From: Variovorax sp. JS1663
Lineage (GTDB): Bacteria; Pseudomonadota; Gammaproteobacteria; Burkholderiales; Burkholderiaceae_C
Length of the DNA stretch: 51,621 nucleotides
Direction: 5' to 3'
Assembly (NCBI RefSeq): GCF_002157355.1
Contig: NZ_LYMK01000049.1
Coordinates: forward strand, 1-51,621
The position numbers and the translations under genes are program-made. The notes under the pieces are model-generated. The model ran no database searches and was not told where the DNA came from. It saw only the letters and a program-made list of their open reading frames with translations. Position 1 is the stretch's first letter, and every line of letters begins with the position of its first letter. Of the stretch, positions 22,559 through 31,890 are shown one piece after another.

Positions 22559-23689
22559 ATGTCAGAACTTCCCGTACCGATCGCGGCATCGCGCATGCCG
22601 TTGCTCGACACGGTGAAAGGGCTGGCCTGCGTGCTGATCGTGGGTCACCATCTCGCGCGCTACGGCCCGCTGCCGGAAGGCGCATCGCCGCTGGCCCCGC
22701 GGCTGTTCGAGTGGCTGGCCCAGGATGGCCGGCTCGCGGTGCAGGTGTTCCTGGTGCTGGCGGGCTTCCTGGCGGCGGGCAGCCTTGCCCCCGAAGGCCT
22801 GCTGCGGATCGACCGGCCGTTGGCGCGCGTGTTCCAGCGCTACGGCCGTCTGGTCATGCCCTATCTGGCGGCGCTCAGCTTCAGCGTGCTGGTGGCGGCG
22901 CTGGTGCGGCCCTGGCTGAACGACGAGGCGGTGCCGGCCGCGCCGGGCATGGCGCAGCTTCTGGCGCACGGCCTGCTGCTGCAGGATCTGCTCGGCTACG
23001 AGGCGCTGTCCACCGGCGTGTGGTACGTGGCGATCGATTTCCAGCTCTTCGTGCTGGCGCTCGCGGCGATCGGCCTGGCCGGGGTGCTGCAGCGGCGCGC
23101 ATCCCTGGCGCCGGAGCGCGCGCGCTGGCTGGCGGTGGCGCTGGTGCTGCTGCTGGCCGTCGCCTCGCTCGCGGTGTTCAACCGCAATGCGGCGCTCGAC
23201 GACACCGCGCTCTATTTCTTCGGCGCCTACGGCCTGGGCATGCTGGTGTTCTGGATCGGGCGTGCCACGCGGCGCAGCACCTGGCGGTTCGCAGTGGCCC
23301 TGCTGCTGCTGGTGGGCGCATCGGCCCTGGCGCTGGAGTGGCGCAGCCGCATCGCGATCGCGCTGGTCACGGCGCTGCTGCTGGCGGTGGCCCAGCGCCG
23401 CGAGCACCTCTCGCTGGCCGCCTGGCCGCCGCTGGTGGGGCTGGGGCGCATTTCGTACTCGCTGTTCCTGATCCATTTCCCGGTGCTGCTGCTGGTGAGC
23501 GCCGTGGTCGAGCGGCTGGCGCCGGACAGGCCATGGATCGACCTGTTCGGCCTCCTGCTGACCTTCGTCCTGTCGGTCCTGGCGGCGGTCGCGCTGTACC
23601 GCTGGGTCGAGTCGCGGCCGGCCACCTGGCGCGGCGTGCTGGCGCTGTTCGCGGCCCTGCTGGCTTGCGGCGCGGTGGCGCCGGCCTGA
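22559..23689 (+). CDS. Acyltransferase family 3 membrane protein
   Basis: A 376-residue polytopic inner-membrane protein of the acyltransferase-3 (OafA/NodX) family. It shows about ten hydrophobic segments, an early LLDTVKGLACVLIVGHHLAR helix carrying the characteristic histidine, GRLAVQVFLVLAGFLAA, and near the end LGRISYSLFLIHFPVLL. Such proteins O-acetylate or otherwise acylate polysaccharides or lipids. The acceptor is unknown; the convergent glycosyltransferase gene suggests a surface glycan. The ATG lies 10 bp after the preceding stop, without a strong ribosome binding site. Confidence 0.86.
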   Translation: MSELPVPIAASRMPLLDTVKGLACVLIVGHHLARYGPLPEGASPLAPRLFEWLAQDGRLAVQVFLVLAGFLAAGSLAPEGLLRIDRPLARVFQRYGRLVMPYLAALSFSVLVAALVRPWLNDEAVPAAPGMAQLLAHGLLLQDLLGYEALSTGVWYVAIDFQLFVLALAAIGLAGVLQRRASLAPERARWLAVALVLLLAVASLAVFNRNAALDDTALYFFGAYGLGMLVFWIGRATRRSTWRFAVALLLLVGASALALEWRSRIAIALVTALLLAVAQRREHLSLAAWPPLVGLGRISYSLFLIHFPVLLLVSAVVERLAPDRPWIDLFGLLLTFVLSVLAAVALYRWVESRPATWRGVLALFAALLACGAVAPA

Positions 23690-23700
23690 GAAAAAAGAGC

Positions 23701-24807
23701 TCAGCGCCGGGCGGCGAGCGCCTGCGCGTAGTGGACGCCGAAAGTCTGCGCCACCACGTCCCAGTCGTAGCGCTTGGCACGCTGCTGCGCCGACGCCGAC
23801 ATCGCGATGCAGCGATCGGCGCCGAGGCCGGCGAGTTCGCGCACCACCGCCATGTCCGATGCGCTGCCGTCGAAGCCGAGAAAGAAGCCGTTGACCGCGC
23901 GTTCGACGAAGCCGTTGATGGGGGCCATGTCGCGGCACAGCACGATCTTGCCGGCCGCCATCGCCTCGAGGATGCCGATGCCGAAGCCCTCGTACTCGCT
24001 GCCGGTCACGAACACGGTGCGCTGCCGCAGCTCGCGCAGCAGGTCGGCGTCCTCGATGTAGGGGTGCAGGCGGACAGATTGTTCCAGCCGCAGGGCGGCG
24101 ATCTGCGCCTGCAGCGAGGCGCCGAGATTGTCGAAGTCCGGGCCCGCGATCAGCAGGTCGATCGCGATGCCCTGGTCCCGGGCCATCGCGACGGTGTCGA
24201 TGACCGCGTCGATGCGCTTGTTGCGCGACCAGCGGCCCCAGTAGATCCACTTCGTGGGATCTGGCGGGCCTTCCAGCCGGCCCTGCTGGAACTTCGAGAA
24301 GGCGATGCCGTTCTCGCACTTCTCGACCCGGTCCGAGAAGCCGCTGAAATAGGCCCGGTCCGATTCGCTGCTGGCGAGGATCTTGTGGTAGTGGCGCAGC
24401 AGCAAGCGCATCAGCAGGCGCTCGTGCAGCCACTTGATCGCGCCATGCCGGGTCGTATGGCGAAAGCCGCCGTGCGTGCTGAGCACGGCGGGAATGTGGC
24501 GGCACTGCAGCAGCACGTTGCCGGTGAGCATCATCAGTTGCGGGTCGTGCACGTGCAGCAGGTCATAGCCCGCGGCGAGGCGGCCGAACTCGCGCGCATA
24601 GCCGGCCAGCCGGTTGCCGACCACGGGCACGCGGTACACGGTGATGCCGTCGAATTCGGCAACGGAGAAGCTCGTGTTCTTCGCCGAGACGTGGGCCACG
24701 TCGACGCGGCGGCCCTGGCTGGAGCTGCGCACCGCGAGCTCGCGCACGACCGACTCGATGCCCCCCACTTCGGGGAAATAGGTCGGCGTGATCGAAAGAA
24801 TCTTCAT
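23701..24807 (-). CDS. Glycosyltransferase family 4 (GT-B fold)
   Basis: A 368-residue cytoplasmic glycosyltransferase. The N-terminal domain starts MKILSITPTYFPEVGGIESVV, the glycine-rich acceptor loop of GT4 enzymes. The C-terminal domain has IYWGRWSRNKRIDAVI and the nucleotide-sugar motif GSEYEGFGIGILEAMAAGK, with the E-x7-E pattern. I chose the ATG at 24807; the frame is open for another 15 codons upstream but the family start is MKIL. It is convergent with the acyltransferase (11 bp apart) and divergent from cydD. Confidence 0.9.
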   Translation of the reverse strand: MKILSITPTYFPEVGGIESVVRELAVRSSSQGRRVDVAHVSAKNTSFSVAEFDGITVYRVPVVGNRLAGYAREFGRLAAGYDLLHVHDPQLMMLTGNVLLQCRHIPAVLSTHGGFRHTTRHGAIKWLHERLLMRLLLRHYHKILASSESDRAYFSGFSDRVEKCENGIAFSKFQQGRLEGPPDPTKWIYWGRWSRNKRIDAVIDTVAMARDQGIAIDLLIAGPDFDNLGASLQAQIAALRLEQSVRLHPYIEDADLLRELRQRTVFVTGSEYEGFGIGILEAMAAGKIVLCRDMAPINGFVERAVNGFFLGFDGSASDMAVVRELAGLGADRCIAMSASAQQRAKRYDWDVVAQTFGVHYAQALAARR

Positions 24808-24864
24808 GGCGCCGTAGCTTAGCGGGTGCAGGCTGCGGTTCCGGGATGGCACTGCGGTGTTGCA

Positions 24865-24893
24865 TTGCCAGGAGGGGACTCATCCCGTATGAT
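24865..24893 (+). promoter_or_regulatory. Sigma-70 promoter of the cyd operon
   Basis: TTGCCA (24865-24870) and TATGAT (24888-24893) with an ideal 17-bp spacer; each hexamer differs from consensus by one base. Transcription would begin near 24900, giving a leader of roughly 36 bases that is filled by the dyad described next. Confidence 0.75.
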
Positions 24894-24899
24894 TGTGGA

Positions 24900-24921
24900 A
24901 ATTTCAGAAAATACTGAAATT
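24900..24921. promoter_or_regulatory. Dyad operator at the cyd transcription start
   Basis: A perfect inverted repeat, AATTTCAG (24900-24907) and CTGAAATT (24914-24921), with spacer AAAATA. It starts at the predicted +1 of the cyd promoter, a place where a bound repressor would block initiation. A further ATTCAG half-site lies at 24928-24933. A 17-of-22 match sits in front of the GbsR/MarR-like gene at 31891-31912. Confidence 0.65.
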
Positions 24922-24935
24922 ACACGAATTCAGAA

Positions 24936-26615
24936 ATGCCACCCTCCGAGCCCAGACCCGCCGCGCTGCCGTCCCTGGCTTCGCCCAGCCTGGCCGGCTT
25001 CGCGCAGGGCACCGCCGCGCTGCTGTGGCTGCCGCAGGCGGCGTTGCTGGCCTGGGCGGTCGAGCGCCTGGCGCGAGGCGAGGGGCTGGCGGCGGTGCTG
25101 CTGCCGGCGCTGGGCATCGCCCTGCTGGGCGCATTGCGCGCGGGCTGCGAGGCCTGGGGCATGCGGCGCGTGTTCGTCCGGGCGCGCGAGGCGCTGTCGG
25201 TCCTGCGGGCACGGGCGGCCTCGGCCCTGGCCGCGCATTCACCGCTGGACCGGGCACGGCCGGCCTCGGGCCTGGCGGCCAGCACGATCGCGGAGCAGGC
25301 CGAGGCGGTGGTGCCCTACCTGGTGCGCTACGCCCCGGCGCGCTGGCGGGCGGCGGTCGTGCCGCTGGCGATCCTGCCGCTGGTGGCCGTTCACTCGTGG
25401 GTTGCGGCGCTGGTCCTGCTGGTGGCCGCCCCGCTGATCCCGCTCTTCATGGCCATCGTGGGCTGGCGCGCCCGGGCCGCGAGCGAGGCCCACATGGTCG
25501 AAGCCGGCGGCATGCAGGCCTTCCTGCTCGACCGGCTGCGCGGGCTGGCCAGCCTGCGCGCCCTCGGTGCCATCGAGGCCACCGCGCTGCGGCTGGGCGA
25601 GGCGGCGCAGTCGCTGCGCTGCCGCACGATGGCCGTGCTGCGCATCGCCTTCCTGTCCTCGGCCGTGCTGGAGCTTTTCTCGGCGCTGGGCGTCGCGATG
25701 GTCGCGGCCTACGTCGGCTTCCACCTGCTCGGCCATTTCGAGTTCGGCACCTGGGGCCGGCGCCTGAGCCTGGGCGAGGGCCTGTTCGTGCTGCTGCTGG
25801 CACCGGCCTTCTTCGAGCCGCTGCGCGAGCTGTCCGCGGTATGGCATGACCGCGCCGCCGGCGAAGCGGCCCTCGCGTCGCTCGACCGGCTGGCGGAGGG
25901 CCGGATGGTCCTGCCCGGCGCGCACACCGGTCCCGTGGCCGTCGATCGTGGCGAATCCGGCCCGCCCTCGGTGCATCTGCACGGCCGGGCGGGGGCTCTC
26001 GCCGACGGCGCACCGGTCTTCGACGCCTGCGATCTCCACATCGCGCCCGGCGAGCACGTGGCGCTGATGGGCGCCAGCGGCGCCGGCAAGACCTGCCTGC
26101 TCAGCCTGATCGCCGGCCTGATGCCTGCGCAGGGCCGCATCGCGATCGGCGGCGTGCCGCTGAACGATCGCAGCGCAGCCTCGCTGCGCCGGCGCATGGC
26201 GTGGATGGGCCAGAAGCCCCACGTGTTCGCCGGCTCGGTGGCCTCGAACGTGGCGCTCGGCCGTGCCGGCGTGCACGCGGCACAGGTCGAGGCCGCGATG
26301 CGCTTCGCCGCGCTCGATGCGGTGGCGCAGGCGCGACCGGGCGCCAGCCTGGGGGAGGGCGGCCGCGGCCTTTCGGGCGGCGAGGCGGTGCGGCTGGCGC
26401 TGGCCCGGCTGGCCGCGCATCCGGAGGCCGATCTGCTGCTGGTGGACGAGCCCACGGCCCACCTGGACAGCGAAACGGCCGCGCGCGTGGCCGATGCGCT
26501 GGTCGCGCTCGCGCACGGCAGGACGCTCATCGTCGCGACCCACGATCCCCTGCTGGCCGCGCGCATGGACCGGGTGATCCGTCTCGAGGCGATGCCTGCG
26601 GAGGAGGCCGCATGA
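24936..26615 (+). CDS. cydD: Cytochrome bd assembly ABC exporter, CydD
   Basis: One half of the CydDC exporter of glutathione and cysteine that is needed for cytochrome bd maturation. Of 559 residues, the N-terminal membrane domain has about six helices up to about 310. The ATPase domain has Walker A MGASGAGKTCLL near 369, signature GLSGGEAVRLALARL, Walker B DLLLVDEPTAHLD and switch IVATHDPLL. No clear ribosome binding site precedes the ATG at 24936, which lies only about 36 bases from the predicted transcript start. The stop overlaps the cydC start (ATGA). Confidence 0.94.
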   Translation: MPPSEPRPAALPSLASPSLAGFAQGTAALLWLPQAALLAWAVERLARGEGLAAVLLPALGIALLGALRAGCEAWGMRRVFVRAREALSVLRARAASALAAHSPLDRARPASGLAASTIAEQAEAVVPYLVRYAPARWRAAVVPLAILPLVAVHSWVAALVLLVAAPLIPLFMAIVGWRARAASEAHMVEAGGMQAFLLDRLRGLASLRALGAIEATALRLGEAAQSLRCRTMAVLRIAFLSSAVLELFSALGVAMVAAYVGFHLLGHFEFGTWGRRLSLGEGLFVLLLAPAFFEPLRELSAVWHDRAAGEAALASLDRLAEGRMVLPGAHTGPVAVDRGESGPPSVHLHGRAGALADGAPVFDACDLHIAPGEHVALMGASGAGKTCLLSLIAGLMPAQGRIAIGGVPLNDRSAASLRRRMAWMGQKPHVFAGSVASNVALGRAGVHAAQVEAAMRFAALDAVAQARPGASLGEGGRGLSGGEAVRLALARLAAHPEADLLLVDEPTAHLDSETAARVADALVALAHGRTLIVATHDPLLAARMDRVIRLEAMPAEEAA

Positions 26616-28303
26616 AGGCCTGGCGCGACCTGCGCGCAGTGGCCCAGGCCTTGTGGAACGCCGAGCGCCGCCGGCTGGCGCTGGGCGCCGGCCTGGCCGC
26701 GCTCACCGTGTTGATGGGCATGGGGTTGCTGGGCCTCTCGGGCTGGTTCATCACTGCCACCGCCCTGGCAGGCCTGCAGGCGGCGTCCGCCATCATGTTC
26801 GACGTGTTCATGCCCTCGGCCGGCATCCGCCTGCTGGCGCTGGGCCGCACTGCCGCCCGCTATGGCGAGCGGCTGACGACGCACGACGCCACCTTCGCCG
26901 TGCTGGCCACGCTGCGCGTGCGCCTGTTCCGCGGCTGGGCCCGGCCCGATGCGGCGCGCCGGCTGCTGGCGCGGCCCGCGCGGCTGCTGTTCCGGCTGAG
27001 CGCCGACATCGACGCGCTGGAGTCCTTCTACCTGCGCCTGCTGGTGCCCGCTGCCGCGGCACTCGGCGCGGCCCTGCTGGCCGGGTTGGTGCTCGGCGCC
27101 ATGCGTCCCTGGATGGGCCTGCTGCTGGCCCTGTGGCTGCTCGGCGCGGGTTGGGGCATCGCCTTGCTGCTCGCGCGGCGCGCGCGGCCGGCCGCCGTGC
27201 GGCGTGCGCAGGCCATCGAAAGCCTGCGCGCCCGCGCCATCGACCTGGTCGCCGGCCAGACCGAGCTGGTCATGGCCGGCCGCATCCAGGCCCAGCAGGA
27301 AGCGCTGGCCGCGGCCGACCGCCACCTGGCCGCGGCCGATCTCGCCCTGAATCGGCTGGAGGCCGGCGCCGGCGCGGCCTACGGCATGGCCGGCGCCCTG
27401 ACCCTGGCCGCGGTGTTGCTGGCGGTGGGCCTGCTGACCGGCGAAGGCGCCATCGGCGCGCCCGCAGCAGCCCTCGCGCTGCTGATGGCCTTGAGCGCCA
27501 TCGAGCCCTTCGCCGCCCTGCGCCGCGGTGCGTTCGAGGCGGGCCGCGCCTGGCTCGCCGCGCGGCGCCTGGCGCCGTACATGGCAGCCGGCGCGGAGGC
27601 CTCGGCCGTTCCCGCATTGCCCGACGACGGCTTGGCGCTGCAGTCGCGCGAACTGGTGCTGATTCACCCCGGCAGCCGCGTGCCCGCGCTGCAGCACGGC
27701 ACCCTGGCCCTGGCCGAGGGCGAACACGTGGCCGTGATCGGCGCGAGCGGCGCCGGCAAGTCGACCCTGCTCGCAGCGACGGCTGGCGAACTGGCGCCCG
27801 CGGGCGGCGAGCTGCGGGCGCTGCCCGCCTGCCTGCTGACCCAGCGCATCGACCTGTTCCAGGACAGCCTGCGCGACAACCTGCGCCTGGCCGATCCGGA
27901 GGCCGACGACGCGCGCCTGTGGTCCGCGCTCGCGGCGGCCGGCCTGGCGGACGAGGTGCGCGCCTTGCCCCACGGTCTGGCCACCCTGCTCGGCGAGGGC
28001 GGCCTCGGCCTGTCGGGCGGCCAGTCGCGCCGGCTCGCGCTGGCCCGCCTGCTGCTGCGAGACCTGCCCTTCTGGCTACTCGACGAGCCGACCGAGGCGT
28101 TGGACACTGCCACCGCCCATGACGTCCTCAGGCGGCTGCGCGCCCAGGCTGTGGGCCGGACGCTGTTGATCGCCACCCACCTGCGGCGCGAGGCCGCGCT
28201 GGCGGACCGTCTGCTCGTGATGCAGTCCGGCCGCATCGTGGCCGACCTGCGGCGCGGCACGACGGCCTTCGAGGCCGCATTGAACGCATTGCGGCCGGAC
28301 TAG
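26612..28303 (+). CDS. cydC: Cytochrome bd assembly ABC exporter, CydC
   Basis: Partner of CydD (563 residues). It has six N-terminal membrane helices with LLGLSGWFITATALAGL near 38, typical of CydC. The ATPase domain has Walker A GASGAGKSTLLAATAG, signature LGLSGGQSRRLALARL, Walker B FWLLDEPTEALD and switch ATHLRREA. GAGGAGG lies 5 bases before the start, which is coupled to cydD by an ATGA overlap. Followed after 36 bp by cydA. Confidence 0.94.
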   Translation: MKAWRDLRAVAQALWNAERRRLALGAGLAALTVLMGMGLLGLSGWFITATALAGLQAASAIMFDVFMPSAGIRLLALGRTAARYGERLTTHDATFAVLATLRVRLFRGWARPDAARRLLARPARLLFRLSADIDALESFYLRLLVPAAAALGAALLAGLVLGAMRPWMGLLLALWLLGAGWGIALLLARRARPAAVRRAQAIESLRARAIDLVAGQTELVMAGRIQAQQEALAAADRHLAAADLALNRLEAGAGAAYGMAGALTLAAVLLAVGLLTGEGAIGAPAAALALLMALSAIEPFAALRRGAFEAGRAWLAARRLAPYMAAGAEASAVPALPDDGLALQSRELVLIHPGSRVPALQHGTLALAEGEHVAVIGASGAGKSTLLAATAGELAPAGGELRALPACLLTQRIDLFQDSLRDNLRLADPEADDARLWSALAAAGLADEVRALPHGLATLLGEGGLGLSGGQSRRLALARLLLRDLPFWLLDEPTEALDTATAHDVLRRLRAQAVGRTLLIATHLRREAALADRLLVMQSGRIVADLRRGTTAFEAALNALRPD

Positions 28304-28339
28304 AGAACCGGACTGAAGAACACGGAAGGAAGAAACCCC

Positions 28340-29956
28340 ATGGACCTCGACATCGTTGCACTCTCGCGCTTCCAGTTCGCGCTCACGGCGCTCTACCACT
28401 TCCTGTTCGTGCCGCTGACCATCGGCCTGGCCGTGATCGTCGCCATCATGGAGACGGTCTACGTCATGACCGGGCGCACCATCTGGCGCGACATGACGAA
28501 GTTCTGGGGCCTGCTCTTCGGCATCAATTTCGCGATGGGCGTGGCCACGGGCGTGGTCATGGAGTTCCAGTTCGGCATGAACTGGAGCTACTACAGCCAC
28601 TACGTCGGCGACGTGTTCGGCGCGCCGCTGGCCATCGAGGGGCTGATGGCCTTCTTCCTCGAGGCCACCTTCGTCGGCCTGTTCTTCTTCGGCTGGGACA
28701 AGCTGTCCAAGGTCGGCCACCTGGTCACCACCTGGGCGGTGGCCATCGGCTCCAACTTCTCGGCGCTGTGGATCCTGATCGCCAACGGCTGGATGCAGAA
28801 CCCGGTGGGCGCCGCCTTCAACCCGCAGACCATGCGCATGGAGGTGACCGACTTCTTCGCCGTGCTGACCAACCCGGTGGCGCAGGCCAAGTTCGTGCAC
28901 ACCGTGTCGGCCGGCTACACGGTGGCGGCCATCTTCGTGCTCGGCGTGTCGGCCTGGTACGTGCTGCGCGGGCGGCATCTGCAACTGGCCAAGCGTTCGA
29001 TGACGGTGGCGGCTTCCTTCGGCCTGGCGGCCTCGCTGTCGGTCGTGGTGCTGGGGGATGAGAGCGGCTACCTCTCGACCGAGCACCAGAAGATGAAGCT
29101 CGCCGCGATCGAGGCGATGTGGAAGACAGAGCCGGCCCCGGCCGCCTTCACCGCCTTCGGCTTTCCCGACCAGAAGACGCGCGAGACGCACTTCGCCGTC
29201 CACATCCCGGCCGTGATGGGCCTGATCGGCACCCGCTCGCTCACCACCGAGATTCCCGGCATCGACGAGTTGGTGCACCGCGCCGAGCTCAACATCCGCG
29301 TTGGCATCTCGGCCTACGACGCGCTGCAGAAGATCCGCGAGGCCGGCAGCAGCGCCGCCGTGCCGGAATCGGCGCGCAAGATCTTCGAGAACAACGGGTA
29401 TGCCCTGGGCTACGCGCTGCTGCTCAAGCGCTACGTGGACGACCCGCGCAAGGCCACGCCCGAGCAGGTCGCCCAGGCCGCGCTCGACACCATCCCCCCG
29501 GTGGCGCCGCTGTACTGGGCCTTCCGCATCATGGTGGGCCTGGGCATGTTCTTCATCCTGCTGACCGCCACCTTCTTCGTGCTGTCCGCGCGGCGGCGGC
29601 TCGATGCCCATCCCTGGCTGCTGCGGCTCGCTGTGTTCGCGGTCCCGCTGCCGTGGCTCGCGGCGGAGTGCGGCTGGATCGTGGCCGAGGTGGGCCGCCA
29701 GCCCTGGGTGATCGAGGGCGTGCTGCCGACCGCGGTCGCGGTGTCGAACCTCGGCGCTTCCACGGTGCTGTTCACCATCGGCGTCTTCACGCTGATCTAC
29801 ACCGTGCTCTTCGTCATCGAGATGAAGCTGATGCTCAAGGCGATCCGCAAGGGCCCCGAGGAGCACCCCGTGCCGCCGCCGGCGGCCTACCGCGCCGAGG
29901 CGGACCCCGAACTCGCTGCCGCGCTCCCGCGCGCCCCGCTCGCCGCCGCCGACTGA
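28340..29956 (+). CDS. cydA: Cytochrome bd ubiquinol oxidase subunit I
   Basis: Haem-bearing subunit of the bd quinol oxidase (538 residues, inner membrane). It begins DLDIVALSRFQFALTALYHFLF with the haem b595 ligand His20. It contains the GDESGYLSTEHQKMKLAAIEAMW quinol-binding region, and after it an extended Q-loop (ELNIRVGISAYDALQKIR through PRKATPEQVA), so it is the long-Q-loop form as in E. coli. GGAAGGAAG precedes the ATG. The C-terminus carries a Pro/Ala-rich tail. Confidence 0.97.
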   Translation: MDLDIVALSRFQFALTALYHFLFVPLTIGLAVIVAIMETVYVMTGRTIWRDMTKFWGLLFGINFAMGVATGVVMEFQFGMNWSYYSHYVGDVFGAPLAIEGLMAFFLEATFVGLFFFGWDKLSKVGHLVTTWAVAIGSNFSALWILIANGWMQNPVGAAFNPQTMRMEVTDFFAVLTNPVAQAKFVHTVSAGYTVAAIFVLGVSAWYVLRGRHLQLAKRSMTVAASFGLAASLSVVVLGDESGYLSTEHQKMKLAAIEAMWKTEPAPAAFTAFGFPDQKTRETHFAVHIPAVMGLIGTRSLTTEIPGIDELVHRAELNIRVGISAYDALQKIREAGSSAAVPESARKIFENNGYALGYALLLKRYVDDPRKATPEQVAQAALDTIPPVAPLYWAFRIMVGLGMFFILLTATFFVLSARRRLDAHPWLLRLAVFAVPLPWLAAECGWIVAEVGRQPWVIEGVLPTAVAVSNLGASTVLFTIGVFTLIYTVLFVIEMKLMLKAIRKGPEEHPVPPPAAYRAEADPELAAALPRAPLAAAD

Positions 29957-29971
29957 AGGAGGAGAACGACC

Positions 29972-31126
29972 ATGGTCCTGCACGAACTGATGTCCTACGA
30001 AGCCCTGCGCTTCATCTGGTGGCTGCTGATCGGCGTGCTGCTGATCGGCTTTGCCGTGACCGACGGCTTCGACCTGGGCGCCAACATGCTGCTGCCTTTC
30101 GCCGGCCGCAGCGACCTGGAGCGGCGCGTGATCATCAACAGCGTCGGCCCGGTGTGGGAGGGCAACCAGGTCTGGCTGATCCTCGGCGGCGGCGCGATCT
30201 TCGCGGCCTGGCCGCAGCTCTATGCCGTGTCCTTCTCCGGCTTCTATCTCGCGATGTTCGCGGTGCTGGTGCCGCTGATCCTGCGGCCTGTGGCCTTCAA
30301 GTTCCGCAGCAAGCGCGACGAGCCCGCCTGGCGTGCGCGCTGGGACTGGACCCTGTTCGTCACCGGCCTGGTGCCCTCGCTGATCTTCGGCGTGGCCATG
30401 GGCAACGTGCTGCAGGGCGTGCCCTTCCGGCTCGAGAGCGACATGCGCATCTTCTACGAGGGCTCCTTCCTCGCTCTGCTCAATCCATTCGCCTTGCTGT
30501 GCGGCCTGGTCTCGGTCGCGATGCTGCTGATGCACGGCAGTGCCTGGCTGATGCTGAAGGCCCAGGGCCCGGTGGCCGAGCGCGCACGCAGCTACGGCAG
30601 CGTGGCGGCGCTGCTCACGCTGGTGCTCTATGCGCTGGCGGGCCTGGTGATGTGGTCCTGGATCGACGGCTACCGCGTGACCGGTGCGCTGCCCACCGGC
30701 GGCCCGTCGAATCCCCTGCTCAAGACGGTGGCCCACCAGCCCGGCGCCTGGTTCGCGAACTTCGCGGCGCATCCCTGGTTGTGGGCCGCGCCCGGCCTCG
30801 GACTGGTGGGGCCGCTGCTGGCCTTCGTCGGCATGCGCGCACGGCGCGAGGGCCTGGCGCTGCTGGCGAGCGCGCTTGGCATTGCGGGCATCATCCTCGG
30901 CGTGGGGGCCTCGATGTTCCCCTTCATCCTGCCTTCGTCGCTGGACCCGCGCGCCAGCCTCACGGTGTGGGACTCGTCCTCGAGCCACCTCACGCTGTTC
31001 ATCATGCTGGTGGTGACGGCGATCTTCATCCCGATCATCGTGGCCTACACCAGCTGGGTCTACAAGGTGCTGTGGGGCAAGGTGGATGCCGACGCCATCC
31101 GCGACGAGCGCACCCACGCTTACTGA
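29972..31126 (+). CDS. cydB: Cytochrome bd ubiquinol oxidase subunit II
   Basis: Second large subunit of the bd oxidase (384 residues) with nine hydrophobic segments. Typical motifs are FIWWLLIGVLLIGFAVTDGF, DLGANMLLPF, GPVWEGNQVWLILGGGA and the late TLFIMLVVTAIFIPIIVAYT. AAGGAGGAGA lies 6 bases before the ATG, a very strong site. It follows cydA by 15 bp and precedes cydX by 23 bp. Confidence 0.97.
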   Translation: MVLHELMSYEALRFIWWLLIGVLLIGFAVTDGFDLGANMLLPFAGRSDLERRVIINSVGPVWEGNQVWLILGGGAIFAAWPQLYAVSFSGFYLAMFAVLVPLILRPVAFKFRSKRDEPAWRARWDWTLFVTGLVPSLIFGVAMGNVLQGVPFRLESDMRIFYEGSFLALLNPFALLCGLVSVAMLLMHGSAWLMLKAQGPVAERARSYGSVAALLTLVLYALAGLVMWSWIDGYRVTGALPTGGPSNPLLKTVAHQPGAWFANFAAHPWLWAAPGLGLVGPLLAFVGMRARREGLALLASALGIAGIILGVGASMFPFILPSSLDPRASLTVWDSSSSHLTLFIMLVVTAIFIPIIVAYTSWVYKVLWGKVDADAIRDERTHAY

Positions 31127-31149
31127 TCTTCGAGCAAAGGAAACGAACC

Positions 31150-31272
31150 ATGTGGTACTTCGCCTGGCTGCTGGGACTGCCGCTGGCCGCGACCTTCGCG
31201 GTGCTCAATGCGATGTGGTACGAGCTGATGGACGACGAGGCGATCCGGCGGGACAAGCTGGAGAAGCCTTGA
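31150..31272 (+). CDS. cydX: Cytochrome bd small subunit CydX
   Basis: A 40-residue single-helix protein beginning MWYFAWLLGLPLAATFAVLN, matching CydX, which stabilises the haems of cytochrome bd. The Trp-Tyr-Phe start and the LNAMWYEL segment are conserved features. AAAGGAAAC lies 6 bases before the ATG. It is the last gene of the cyd operon and lies 15 bp from the convergent regulator gene. Confidence 0.9.
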   Translation: MWYFAWLLGLPLAATFAVLNAMWYELMDDEAIRRDKLEKP

Positions 31273-31287
31273 GCTTCCCGCGCGGGT

Positions 31288-31863
31288 TCAATCCGGGGCC
31301 TTGGCCTTCCGCTTCGCCCCTGACAGCCGGTCCTTGAACTCCAGCACCTTGGTGACCGTCGCGCCCATGCCCATCAGCTGTATGGCCGTGTCGGGCGCCA
31401 GGCGCTGCACGTCGTCGAACCACTTCATCAGCCGGTCGATCAGGTCGTGCATCTCGCGCATGCGCTGCTGGGCATGGCGTTCCTCGTCGCTGGCAGGCTT
31501 CTCGAGCAGGGCCATGCGCAGCATCGACAGCGTGGGCTCGATCTCGCGCCGGCGCCGCTCCTCGGCCAGCACGCGGAAGATTTCCCATACGTCGGAGGGC
31601 GCCTCGAAGTACTCGCGCCTGTCGCCGGGCTGATGGCGCAGCTGCACCAGGCGCCAGCTCTGCAGTTCCTTGAGGCCCATGCTCACGTTCGAGCGCGAGA
31701 ACTCCAGCGCTTCCGCGATCTCGTCCGCGTTGAGCGCGCGCTGGGAGATGAAGATCAGTGCATAGATCTGGCCGACGGTGCGATTGATGCCCCACTTGCT
31801 GCCCATCTCCCCGAAATGAGCGATGAACTGGCGGCTGAGCGGGGGCAGGGCGTCGGTAGGCAT
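31288..31863 (-). CDS. GbsR/MarR-like transcriptional regulator
   Basis: A 191-residue winged-helix protein. The N-terminal domain has GINRTVGQIYALIFISQ, then the helix-turn-helix LNADEIAEALEFSRSNVSMGLKEL, then a wing with HQPGDRREYFEA. This order is that of the GbsR group (COG1510) rather than classical MarR. The C-terminal helical region (about 100-165) should mediate dimerisation. It faces the cyd operon and has a copy of the cyd dyad 28 bp upstream of its own start. I infer that it controls cydDCABX and itself; the ligand is unknown. Confidence 0.85.
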   Translation of the reverse strand: MPTDALPPLSRQFIAHFGEMGSKWGINRTVGQIYALIFISQRALNADEIAEALEFSRSNVSMGLKELQSWRLVQLRHQPGDRREYFEAPSDVWEIFRVLAEERRRREIEPTLSMLRMALLEKPASDEERHAQQRMREMHDLIDRLMKWFDDVQRLAPDTAIQLMGMGATVTKVLEFKDRLSGAKRKAKAPD

Positions 31864-31890
31864 CGGCCGATTCTCGGGCCGAATTGCTGT

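Noticed and set aside
28076..31117. A 1013-codon minus-strand open frame
   Set aside because: Antisense to cydC, cydA and cydB, with low-complexity His/Gln/Arg composition; the sense genes have clear motifs and ribosome binding sites.
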